Source of the DNA: Chara braunii | Lineage: Eukaryota; Streptophyta; Charophyceae; Charales; Characeae | Length of the DNA: 27,704 nucleotides | NCBI GenBank assembly: GCA_003427395.1 | Contig: BFEA01000164.1 | Location: 801,553 to 829,256 of the forward strand | Reading direction: 5' to 3' | In this document: positions 9,768 to 18,724 of the stretch, piece after piece | Position numbering within the stretch: the stretch's first letter is position 1 | Layout: each line of letters opens with the position of its first letter | Made by a program: the position numbers and the translations under genes | Notes under the pieces: model-generated | The model's input: the letters and a program-made list of their open reading frames with translations, nothing else | What the model was told of the DNA's origin: nothing | Database searches by the model: none

Positions 9768-10024
9768 TACACCACATATAAGATGCAATCAACTTCTGTA
9801 TCCGTTTATCTCGGATTGTTCGCCGGATGATCGTATACACAGTTCCATGATTTACGGCTCCAGGGCCTTCGGCCTCCAGGGATCCTTCAATATACCATTG
9901 CGCACCATGAAAGGTACCCATTATAACATTAAGGGCCGTGTGAGCACTACGTCCCGGCCTGAAGCCATGTGAATACGTGAAAAAGCGGGGTTCATAAATA
10001 GGTTCTAAGATCATTCTAAGAATT
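9768..10024 (-). pseudogene. Group II intron reverse transcriptase/maturase fragment (mitochondrial type)
   Basis: Reading the minus strand from about 10024 gives RMILEPIYEPRFFTYSHGF, then RPGRSAHTALNVI and WYIEG. These are the hallmark motifs of the N-terminal finger and palm part of group II intron-encoded reverse transcriptase/maturases (LtrA/mat family). The catalytic first-aspartate region that normally follows WFIEGDIKG is altered to GSLEAEGPGA, and a degraded tail (IIRRTIRDKRIQKLI) ends at a stop near 9763. Only about 85 of the usual 500-700 residues remain, with no YADD box, domain X or endonuclease. It abuts a mitochondrial SSU rRNA fragment on the opposite strand, so it is most likely part of a rearranged mitochondrial insertion in nuclear DNA. 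Confidence 0.8.
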
Positions 10025-10094
10025 GCAACTCGAGAACATGAAGTTGGAATCACTAGTAATCGCGGATCAGCATGCCGTGGTGAATATGTACTCA

Positions 10095-10127
<33 letters not shown>

Positions 10128-10265
10128 ATTTCTTTTGCCCGAAATCGTCTCTATGATAAACCAATGACTTTGATACGTTACGCACGTCAAGTGCGCAGCA
10201 TGTTTTTCGCATCGTTGATCATAGAGACTATCACGGTAGAATCAGTGACTCCTGATGTAGTCCTT
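10022..10265 (+). pseudogene. Mitochondrial SSU rRNA (rrn18/rns) 3' fragment, NUMT
   Basis: The segment holds the universal 3' SSU blocks: GAAGTTGGAATCACTAGTAA near 10039, CGCGGATCAGCATGCCG near 10060, and GTACACACCGCCCGTCACAC at 10101-10120, which carries the decoding-site helix. The continuation GGGAATTTCTTTTGCCCGAA matches plant mitochondrial SSU style rather than plastid or nuclear 18S. A diverged TATCACGGTAGAATCAG near 10230 looks like the segment before the 3' terminal helix. The 5' three quarters of the gene are absent. The left junction is shared with an antisense maturase piece. A nuclear insertion of mitochondrial DNA is the simplest reading. Confidence 0.82.
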
Positions 10266-10994
10266 CCTACCTACCTCTATCCTTCACGATCTTTCCCCCA
10301 ATCCTGGTCCAAGTGGTGGCGCTGCCATCCCTGCTGGCTCTGAACCGGGCTTTTTCATCCGAGCACAGATATGTCCCATCAACTCTGATCTGACGTCGGT
10401 GTCATAAATGGGGGGTCGGACTCTTGCGGAGAGAGGATGGGCAAGGGTACCGAAGGAAACACCGGTGCCCCCTGGTGTTCCTCCCGGGCCCCTGCTTGGG
10501 CACCGGAAGGCGGATGGAGAATGAGGTATTCCAGGCCTTCAGGCGAATCAGGCTGATATCGGGCGAAGCAGACCCTCAGGCATTCAAGGAAAACCGGTCC
10601 TTCAGTGGTCCTTCAGTGGTCTTTCAGCGGCACATGGTTATGCCCTGCAGTTCAGCACTTCGTGCAGACGAACTCCTGACGGAAGCTCTCATCGCTTGAA
10701 GATAGCATTCACCCTTTTATGAACAGCATATATCTCGGCCAATTTCTACCACAGCCTACTCAGTGGCAGGACATGTTCTGGCCTTTTATTTCTGCAAATG
10801 ACGTACTTAACCAATCCCCTAGAGTCCAACGTTATCAATGCTGGCAGGGACCCATGAATTTGTTCTGATTTCAGTCTGTATAAGGGACGCTGGACCCGTT
10901 TTTCAGCAGGTGACGCTCCCCACCAATAGATGGAGGCTCTCCCCGACTGGTAGTGGTGTCTGCTCTAATCAGCATCACTACCATCAGCAGGGGT

Positions 10995-10998
<4 letters not shown>
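10266..10998. other. Region after the mitochondrial fragment, no gene seen
   Basis: A GC-rich piece at 10424-10700 has an open frame of 91 codons with no recognised domain. An 11-bp direct repeat CCTTCAGTGGT occurs at 10599-10609 and 10610-10620, with a third degenerate copy. The region may still be mitochondrial, but I cannot show it. Confidence 0.35.

Positions 10999-11044
<46 letters not shown>
10999..11044 (+). repeat. A46 homopolymer
   Basis: An uninterrupted run of 46 A follows GGTGTTT. It could be the tail of a retroposed transcript or a mononucleotide microsatellite. No clear flanking duplication was found. Confidence 0.95.
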
Positions 11045-11045
<1 letters not shown>

Positions 11046-12559
11046 AACGGCTAGCAGTATTTCCCCATGGTAATCTTGATATCTTGGTCTTACCCGATCA
11101 TGGAAGCAAGATCACTAAACAAAAAAATGAAGTCTCCATGTGGGACCAGGTTTCAACACTAAGCTTGGGCTCTGCCAAGTAGTACTATTAAGTTCCGAAT
11201 CATACATGCTCGGATACTTAAGGATATCGTAGGCATCCGATCATCACTTCACTCAGTGCCCCTCTCGATTGAACTTAGATCAACCGTGTTGAATCATACT
11301 TTCGTTTTTCTCCTCACTGTAAGAAGACTAAGCTCTTAACACCTCAGCTGAGTCTTTACATGGGCCCGTTGGCTCATTTGACAGTTGTCCCAAAACTGCC
11401 GAAGGTGAACGGGAGGGACCACCCATCAACACTAATTAGGAAACATGTTCCTCTTCCAACAAAAGACTCACTCCATGTCTCGCAGTCTGACCCCAATTAC
11501 TAGATCAGTTAGCTACGGTCACTTTCCTCTTTCTCCCGTCCCCTAGACTTCACACATCGCCCATCACACGAAGTTAAACAGTCGTAACAACGGCTCGTGA
11601 CTTCACAACTAAATCTTGCCCTTGATGCTATACATAGACACAATAAGCCAAAGCCCAGGGATACTACCAGCAGCCGTAGCTAGCAGGCCCAACCCGCTCT
11701 ATTAATCAAGTAAACGTTGCCCAGCTCCGTTCAGGTCGCGTTCAGGTTTGGCGCGTCCGAAGCTAATGACGTCAACTGCAGATCTGCAGGTATGATCTCT
11801 TACCTCTCACGAGTACCGTCATCACCCTCTCACTCGGACCCGTTAGTCTCATCAAGAAAGTCTGAAGCTCCCCTTCTCTTCTCTGAGTGCCACCTGCTTC
11901 AGCGCTCTCGACCTCAAGCATAACGCTCTCCCAGGCTTCTCGCATGTAGAAGGGAAGTTGACGGCACACATGTCACACTCGCATGATTCTCGTCCCTTCT
12001 GCCGCGCGAACCAGTCCCTCTTGCCCTGACTCGAAACAAGGACCGCGTTCTGTCGTTTTGTCGTCTGTCAATACTGGTGACGTCAACTGTGATGAACGAG
12101 CTCACACCTTGCCTGACTCCCTCTCTCTCTCACGCCTTCACTCCTGATCCCTCTTCACGGCGCGATGACTCATCACTGCTCAACATACCCAAAGAAACGC
12201 CGCATGAGCATGTGGAGGCACCAGTATATGTTTTTTTTTCTTTCTGTCACACCTTACAGGCTCGTGTCCTGTTCACTCGCCCAACTTCTCCTTCCGTTGA
12301 CACTCTCTCATACACGTCAAAACAGCCCCACGTGTAAACTATGTGTCCCGTGTTGTTGCCCGTACCTCCTCTTTGAGTCCCACGCACGACAACTCTCGCG
12401 TTCCGCTTATTCAGGGAACCAGCATTGGCGTCCGCTTGTCTCTCTCTCTTGTCGCGTTGTCGCGCCCCCACTGCTTCAAGGGTCTGGTTGGATATCCTTC
12501 CCCGGACCGAGCTCAGTGGGTTAGAGGACTGGCAGGCTGTCACGCACGATTTTGATAGG
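11045..12559. other. Spacer without recognisable gene
   Basis: From about 11700 the sequence becomes pyrimidine-rich (many CTC and CTCTCT runs). TGACGTCAACTG occurs twice (about 11767 and 12078). Frames below 120 codons are Ser-, Pro- or Arg-biased products of this composition. No conserved motif is visible. Confidence 0.4.
12533..12555 (+). repeat. Dispersed motif, copy 2 (pairs with 5930-5953)
   Basis: It has the same 14-nt core CAGGCTGTCACGCA, then GATTTTGA. Weak similarity extends for about 60 bp to the left (GGACCG and CTTCAAG-type blocks). Confidence 0.6.
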
Positions 12560-12574
12560 TATAAGAAATAAAAG

Positions 12575-12580
12575 TTTATT
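12575..12580 (-). promoter_or_regulatory. Candidate polyadenylation signal for the minus-strand ORFs
   Basis: AATAAA on the minus strand lies about 400 nt after the stop of the ORF at 12982-13467. The intervening sequence is AT-rich and non-coding, as a 3' UTR would be. Confidence 0.3.
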
Positions 12581-12981
12581 CAGAGGCAGTCACACTTTGT
12601 CATACACCCGAGTAGTCAGGGTTATCCCTCCTGCCAGCGGCGACACGGCTTAGAGTGAGGCGTTCGGGTTTATCGCCTGCATCTGACCCCGTATAATAGT
12701 TAGATGAAGATCACTGGAGTCCCTATCATCCAGGAGTCCTTCAAGTTGCCTTGAGTGTAGCCTGTGCATCATAAGGAGCAAAATAACATACATACATACA
12801 TCATAGAGCAGTTGACACTGACAAAATGAGAAGACCAGAAACCAGACTGTGCAAGAGCATGACCAGAGAAACGAGACTGAAGAGTAGTACACAGTGCATG
12901 TAGGGAGCAGCCATCGGAGGGCTGCAGTTACTAATAAATAATAATGTCGTAATACATCATAGTGATTGAAAAAAGAGAACC

Positions 12982-13467
12982 TCAATCAATGATAATAAGC
13001 GGTACCCCCTCATGAGTAAGTGCTGCCGTCTGGGACTCTATATTTGGCGCCTCGTCATTGAGAACTCGCCTGGCTATCGACTCTGGAACCACGTAGCTGA
13101 TGTCGAGAGGCGCTGTTGGATCAATCTTGCAGATATAGGCCGTGCATCTCGCCATCTCCTCGTCTGCAACGCTCCTTAGATAAAGCTCCTCCGCAAGCAT
13201 AATGTTGCCTGTAGCTTCAATCAATATCTCAATCCGTCCTTTCCCACCAGAGTAGATGTAGGATACCTCGAGGAAACGGTCTCCGTAAAGGGGCTTTCGA
13301 TAAGCCTGCATAGCAAAGTCTGTCCCAACCAAATCACTATAGCCATCTCCGAGATATGGAACCGGACCCTCCCCTCTTGGGGGACCAATAACTGTCTCAG
13401 ACCTAGGGTCGTCTGACATGTAGGAATCAATCACCCTCAAAAAGATACCGTGCAAGAAGATACGCAA
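12982..13467 (-). CDS. Unknown protein fragment (downstream of two minus-strand ORFs)
   Basis: An open frame of 161 codons ends TGA at 12984-12982. The first codon of the open span is TTG, so the real start is unknown and the piece is likely an exon or a truncated gene. The sequence is balanced and protein-like: PRGEGPVPYLGDGYSDLVG, then FLEVSYIYSGGKGRIEILIE (alternating beta-strand pattern), then LAEELYLRSVADEEMARC (helix) and an acidic C-terminus. There is no signal peptide or membrane segment and I recognise no family. An AATAAA-type signal lies about 400 nt downstream. Together with 13555-14143 it may form one gene with a short intron or frameshift between; a third frame in the 87-nt gap is also open and acidic. 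Confidence 0.45.
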   Translation of the reverse strand: MRIFLHGIFLRVIDSYMSDDPRSETVIGPPRGEGPVPYLGDGYSDLVGTDFAMQAYRKPLYGDRFLEVSYIYSGGKGRIEILIEATGNIMLAEELYLRSVADEEMARCTAYICKIDPTAPLDISYVVPESIARRVLNDEAPNIESQTAALTHEGVPLIIID

Positions 13468-13554
13468 ACCTCCTCAAAGTCGCTCTCCGTCGTCTCCGCA
13501 CACTGGTCTCCAGTGCTCCTGTCGCTATCCACAAGCTCAGCCCCTGTGAGTGTC

Positions 13555-14143
13555 CTAGTCGAAATAATCGCCAAGATCAAGGTCACTCACAGAGCAGGGC
13601 TCCAAATCCGACTCATCAGTCTCTGATCTCGGGACACATGTAGTGATTGGGACTCTGGATCTGGTTATCTCTCTCTGGATCCGATCGTCCTTCCGCCTCT
13701 TCTCCTTGCTGCGGGGCTCACTAAGGGGTTTGGGGTTGCATCCGTCAAAATCGAAGAGCACACCCCCAGGTGCTGAAGGTACACGAGGGAACACCATTTG
13801 TAGCCAGTTGTCCCTCCAACAGCTCTTCCTGCGAAATATGTAATCCGCAATCCTGTCGTATGTGGTGCCCTTCACTCCCGTCTCTGCTCTCTTCACCGAG
13901 TAGGTGATCACGACCGTGTGTCTCGAGGTCGAGGACTCATTAGCCCTGATAGTGAAGCTCTGATGTCCCGCATGTCTGTAGCAGAACCTCTCAATCAATC
14001 TACCCCACTTAGGGGTAGTCTCACGATGTCGGGCCAGCTTGGATGGAATGCACGCTCTCACTAATGCAGATACTCCCTCCAAGGCTTGACCGAAATAGCA
14101 ATCAGCTACAAAATGTGGAGGCCTGTCTGAATGGCCTGACTAA
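13555..14143 (-). CDS. Unknown protein fragment (upstream of two minus-strand ORFs)
   Basis: The frame is open from just after a TAG near 14144 to TAG at 13557-13555, without an ATG near its start. Possible splice acceptors (TTTGTAG near 14113, TTTAG near 14143) would make it an internal exon. Features include an N-terminal segment ALEGVSALVRACIPSKLARH, a basic or aromatic middle part (DYIFRRKSCWRDNWLQMVF), a basic cluster RSKEKRRKDDRIQREI that could be a nuclear localisation signal, and a Ser/Asp/Glu-rich acidic tail (DLEPCSVSDLDLGDYFD). The family is not recognised. It sits directly beside the first satellite array. It could be a host gene relic or a mobile-element or virus-derived protein. 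Confidence 0.45.
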
Positions 14144-14512
14144 ACTGCAACTCGATAGTGGGCCCGCTTGAATGGACCCGACTGAATCAACAACTCAATG
14201 TAAAGCCTGCCTAAATGGGCCCAGCTGAACAGCAGCTATCTTAGAAGAAAGGGGCCCGCCTGAAAGGGCCTGGCTGAAAACTGCAACAATCTCTAGGGAT
14301 GGGCCCGCCTGAAAGGGGCCCGGCTGAACAACAATAATCTCAAGTAGGCCCGCCTGAAGAGCCCGACTTAATAGCAACAATCTCGAGGGATGGGCCCGCC
14401 TGAAGGGGCCCGGCTGAACAACAATAATCTCAAGTAGGCCCGCCTGAAGAGCCCGGCTGAACAGCAGCAATCGCAAGTAGGTCCGCCTGAAGGGCCCGGC
14501 TGAACAGCAACT
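14118..14512 (+). repeat. Satellite array A (GGCCCGCCTGAA / GGCCCGGCTGAA units)
   Basis: Alternating units of about 51 and 40 bp built on GGGCCCGCCTGAA and GGCCCGGCTGAACA form a 91-bp higher-order period (compare 14296 with 14387). The left part is more diverged. A minus-strand open frame across it is a by-product of the repeat. Confidence 0.88.
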
Positions 14513-14721
14513 GATCAGTAGAACATCTCATGCACAGGGAACAGTCACAAATGTTGAATATACTGGGGCTAGACAGAGCCAGGTCATCTGTGCAGGGACT
14601 GAACTGCCAATACTCCCCGTGCGAGGGAAAATATCATGTGCATGAGGTGTTGCCGATCAGCAAAGGAATAAATCAACGGGAGCGTGATGGCAAATTATCC
14701 CAGCTAGCAATCCTATGCTCG
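14513..14721. other. Unique-looking link between arrays A and B
   Basis: About 200 bp with no repeat or gene recognised. Confidence 0.4.
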
Positions 14722-15295
14722 GGCGTACATGGGCTCACACTCAAACGACAGTACCTAGCCTGGGCGCATGCATATCCAGCGCAAACGCACATGGGCGCGC
14801 ACTCAAATAACTATATCCAGCCAGGGCGCACACGGGCGCGCACTCTAATAGCAATATCCAGCCTGGGCGCTCATGGGCGCGCACTCTAACTGCAATGCTA
14901 AGCTTGGGCGCGCATGGGTGCGCATTCTAACTACAATGCCAAGCTTTGGCGCGCATGGGCGCGCATTCTAACTGCAATGCCAAGCTTGGGCGCGCATGGG
15001 CACGCACTCTAACTGCAATGCCAAGCTTGGGCGCGCATGGGCTCGCACTCTAAATGCAATGNNNNNNNNNNNNNNNNNNNNNNNNNNNNNNNNNNNNNNN
15101 NNNNNNNNNNNNNNNNNNNNNGGGCGCGCATGGGCTCGCACTCTAAATGCAATGGCAAGCTTGACGCGCATGGGCGCGCACTCTAACTGCAATGCCAAGC
15201 TTGGGCGCGCATGGGCGCGCACTCTAACGGCAATGCCAAGCTTGGGCGCGCATGGGCGCGCACTCTAACGGGAATGCCAAGCTTGGGCGCGCACT
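14722..15295 (+). repeat. Satellite array B, 41-bp unit with HindIII site
   Basis: About 13 visible units consist of GGGCGCGCATGGGCGCGCAC, then TCTAACTGCAATGCC and AAGCTT. Leftmost units are diverged (TATCCAG in place of AAGCTT). The array is interrupted by a 60-N gap at 15062-15121. The GCGCGC alternation makes each unit a candidate Z-DNA former. Confidence 0.93.
15062..15121. other. 60-base assembly gap inside array B
   Basis: Exactly 60 Ns occur here. Both flanks are the same unit variant (with TGGGCTCGCACTCTAAATGC), so the true array is probably longer and collapsed. Confidence 0.95.
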
Positions 15296-15490
15296 GAAAA
15301 AATAATAACTGGTCTGGGCGCGCGCGGGCGTGCACTTAAAATTAATAACTGGTCTGGGCGCGCACGGGTGCACACTTAAAATATTATATCTGGTCTGGGC
15401 GCGCGCGGGTGCACACTATTTATCTGGTCTGGGCTCGTGCGGGCGCAAACTATTATATCTGGTCTGGGCGCGCGAGGATGCACACTTGAA
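15296..15490 (+). repeat. Satellite array C, about 40-bp unit
   Basis: Five units of GGTCTGGGCGCGCGCGGGTG, then CACACTT and an AT-rich spacer. It shares the GGGCGCGC core with array B and looks like a diverged branch of it. Confidence 0.85.
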
Positions 15491-15827
15491 AAAAATAATA
15501 TTCTTGTCGCATGCTCATTCTGTTGATCAATCGAAACAGGATTACCATATGCAAAAATGGGCCTTCACTTAGGGCCAGATCATCAAAACAGTATGTGCAG
15601 ACTCAAAATCAGCTATTCACTATGCATCCAATTGAAACGGATACTTGAGCTTCGGGTCTGAAATCAGTCATGCATGGCTCTCTGATCTCAGTGCTCAGTT
15701 GAAGTACCTTCAGAGTAATTGAGACCGGTTCTGCTCAATTGAAAATAGCTCTCATATATGGTGTGCTTGCTGCAAGATTCAGGAATAACCCTCACTCATG
15801 ATGCACACACGGCACACAATTGTGTAA
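15491..15827. other. Link between arrays C and D, no gene seen
   Basis: Short AT-rich sequence with no motif recognised. Confidence 0.4.
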
Positions 15828-16135
15828 TAGCACGAATGGCTCTTGCGAATAACACTTCAGAAATGGTTCTTGCGAATAACATTGTTCAGAAATGGCTCTT
15901 GCGAATAACACTGTTCAGAAATGGCTCTTGCGAATATCACTGTTCAGAAATGGCTCTTGCGAATAGTACTGTTTAGAAATGGCTCTTGCGAATAGTACTG
16001 TTCAGAAATGACTCTTGCGAATTGCACTGCTCATAAATGGCTTTTGCGAATAGCACTTGTTCAGAAGTGGCTCTTGCGAATAGCACTGCTCAGAAATGGC
16101 TTTTGCGAATAGCACTGTTCAGAAATGACTCTTAA
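15828..16135 (+). repeat. Satellite array D, 29-bp unit
   Basis: About eleven units of AGAAATGGCTCTTGCGAATA followed by RCACTGTTC, with few substitutions and occasional 1-2 nt length changes. Confidence 0.92.
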
Positions 16136-16139
16136 TCGG

Positions 16140-16822
16140 GATGCGCCTTTGGCGCACCGTTGCAAACTACAATAAGTCAGATTTGGCCTTCTAGTGTGGT
16201 GCTCACACTGCGCATAGTTGCAAACAGCGAAGAGACTCGGGTATAGCTTCTCAAATGTGGTGCGCACTGGCGCACATTTGCAGACAGCGAAAAGACTTGG
16301 AAATGGCTTCTCAAATGTGGCGTGCACTGGCGCACAGTTGCAGATAGCGAAAAGACTCGTATAAGGCTCTTAAATGTGGTGCACACTGGCGCACATTTGC
16401 AGACAACGAAAAGACTCGGAAATGGCTTCTCAAAAGTGGCGCGCACTGGCGCACAGTTGCAGATAGCGAAAAAACTCAGATATGGCTCTCAAATATGGTG
16501 CGCACTAGCGCACAGATGCAGATAGCGAAAAGACTCGGAGATGGCTCTCAAATGTGGTGTGCACTGGCGCACAGTTGCAGATAGCGAAAAGACTCGGATA
16601 TGGCTCTCAAATATGGTATGTACTGGCGCACAGTTGCAGATAGCGAAAAGACTCGGATATGGTTCTCAAATGTGGTGCGCACTGGCGCACAGATCACATA
16701 TGGCCCTCAGTCTCGGCGCACACTGGCGCACGACTCTTAGTCTCGTTGCGCACTGGCGCACAGATCAAATACGGTCTTCAGTCTTGGTGCGCGCTGACAC
16801 ACAGATCATACATGGTCCTTAG
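16140..16822 (+). repeat. Satellite array E, 59-bp unit with built-in hairpin
   Basis: About ten units contain GTGCGCACTGGCGCACAGTT, then GCAGATAGCGAAAAGACTC and TATGGCTCTCAAATGTG. Each has a 6-bp inverted repeat GTGCGC/GCGCAC around ACTG. After about 16690 the units shorten to the hairpin plus a short spacer. Confidence 0.92.
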
Positions 16823-17492
16823 TCTTAGCGGGACCACGGTCTCAAGATCAACTTGTAATGTGATGATACCGCGCACTGACCGCTCTCAGCATGACTAAAA
16901 TCGGTTTGGCACCCAGTAAAGCTGCGCAGGCTCAGCCTTAACTCGGGGTTATTAAAGCCAAGTTTTAGCGTCGAATCGCACAATGTCACACTTAACTTCA
17001 AGTAGCACAGTCGCAGATAAGTCAAAAGATCAAAAAGAAACTTCATTTGCAGGTTGGGTACTTAGTGTAGCACTAGAATTCAAGAGTGCACTGTCGCCCC
17101 ATTATGCTCACAGCTAAAAACCAATATACTTAGTTCGAATGCTTTGCAATCATACTCCTTTCGAGTGCCTATTGGCACGGTCTATTGTTCATGGACAAAT
17201 GCTCATTAGCACGACCAGTCATCACGCAACACTGATCATGTGACCAGGGTACAACACTCTGAAGGGAATACTAAGTGCTGCGCGCAGTCCAGGATCAGCC
17301 AAATAGGTACAGTGCACGTGGGTATACGGTACTGAGTCAATCCCTCAATTACAACATGTGAGTGCAGAGTTCATGGCCAGTCATCAGGTGTGGTGCTCAT
17401 TGGTGCTCAGCTCACGGTCAACCCTCAAATGAAGTGTGTGACCAATCAACAGCTCAAGCATAGTGCGCACAGATCAGATATGACATGTACAC
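16823..17492. other. Degenerate satellite flank, no gene seen
   Basis: Scattered GTGCTCA and GTGCGC motifs suggest old repeat units. No coding or RNA gene is recognised. Confidence 0.4.
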
Positions 17493-17665
17493 AACTGAGG
17501 GAGAGGGAGTGAGAGAAGAGAGAGAAGAGAAGATGAGAAGAGAAGGGATGAGAAAGGGAAAGTGAGGGGTCAGTCCTACCCCCGCGTTTTTCCTTATCTC
17601 TTCCCCGGCTTGCCTTCTGCTCGACTCTCTTGCCTCCTTCTCCTTGCTCCTCTTATGCTCCTGCT
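17493..17665 (+). repeat. Purine tract followed by pyrimidine tract
   Basis: About 75 nt of almost pure A/G (GAGAGAAGAGAGAGAAGAGA-type, 17493-17567) is followed shortly by a C/T-rich stretch (about 17590-17665). The arrangement could form triplex or a weak hairpin. Confidence 0.75.
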
Positions 17666-17879
17666 AGCAAGTCGATGTTCTCTCGCTCGTGCCTTTTCGC
17701 TCTTTGTCGTCCCGCCAACGCTGCAGGGTTCCCGCAAGTGAGGGCTCTCTCACTCTGCCTGATGTGCCACGTGCATCTCACATTGATCTGCCCTGTCTGG
17801 ATGACGTGGCCTCTCTTTTATAATGGAGAGGCCAAGAGATCGGGGCTGTGCTGCAGTCCCATGGTCGGGGTTGTGGTCA

Positions 17880-18115
17880 AACTATAGACCAGGCCTGTGC
17901 TAAAAATAGCAGCAGTCCCGACCTCGGGATATGAACAGTCAATCCTATTTTTAGAACGGGACTGGCGCAGGCCCAGTCCCCGGTAGATGAACAGTCAGTC
18001 CCACGCTAAAAATAGCGTGGGGCTGTGTTATTTTTAGAACGGAACTGGCGCAGGCCGGACTTTTGGAAACGAACAGTCAGTCCCGTGCTAAAAATAGCGC
18101 ATGACCCTATTTTAA
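17880..18115 (+). repeat. Imperfect ~100-bp direct repeats with a perfect hairpin
   Basis: Blocks GAACAGTCAGTCCC, GCTAAAAATAGC and TTTTTAGAACGGGACTGGCG recur two to three times. At 18000-18021 a perfect 9-bp stem CCCACGCTA/TAGCGTGGG encloses AAAA. Confidence 0.75.
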
Positions 18116-18724
18116 TTATTTGGGCCTGGCTGTTCATCTTTATGGCTTACTTAGGGCTGTTCCTTTCCTGACCAGGTCACGCGGCCGTGTCGGTCTGGTC
18201 CCAACCGGTCAAACTTGAATATCGCACTTACCCTTGGTCCGTTTCAAATGCCATTTGGATCGGGCCCTACTAATTGGTCCATTGCGGTCGCGTCGGTCCA
18301 GTCCAACGGGGAAGATCAGGTCTCCAGGGGACCGTACCGTTGCGCCGTCTTTTCCTTGGTTTCGGCCCAGGGGAGATCTAACCGAAGCGCTAGGGTCCAA
18401 CTTGAGCATGACTGAGGACGTCCCTAAGCGGAGTCTTAACGCAGCGCAGAGGTTGACTGGGCTGCGCCGCATTGTCTCCTGACAACCATACCAAACCCCA
18501 TTCCTGGCGTCCTCGCCAGGTTCTGGCCACTATAATAACTTACTTGCTCTCATCATTCGTACTTGAATTCACATCATCGAGTGTGCAGCGCTGTTACGCT
18601 CTCGCTATTACTGCTGCTTTCATCGCTCTCGACTTGCTTGCGCCCTTATTGCATTAACGCTCATCGTCGCGCGGCACGTATCGTCGCGCCCCTCTTATCA
18701 TCGTGCCGATAATCTGCTATTGCC
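18116..18724. other. Region upstream of the RG-rich ORF, possible promoter and leader
   Basis: An AT-rich TATAATAACTT at about 18530 lies some 190 bp before the ATG at 18725. Short open frames between 18209 and 18482 look non-coding. CATACCAAACCCC here (about 18487) recurs near 19721 and, with one change, near 19777. Confidence 0.3.

Noticed and set aside
11160-11290. Possible 5S rRNA gene
   Set aside because: Short CATAC-type words only; no 5S internal control region or expected 120-nt structure.
11540-11690. Short stretches resembling SSU rRNA (CATCGCCCATCACACGAAGTT, CAGTCGTAACAAC, CCAGCAGCCGTAG)
   Set aside because: Matches are short, out of normal order and spacing, and not joined by conserved sequence. 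A chance resemblance or extremely decayed copy cannot be told apart.
14195-14476. 93-codon minus-strand frame with repeated LLLFSRALQAGLLE peptide
   Set aside because: It is produced by the repeat unit of satellite array A being open in this frame.
14722-16822. Possible CRISPR-like array because of regular short repeats
   Set aside because: There are no unique spacers between repeats; the units are contiguous satellites in a eukaryotic contig.
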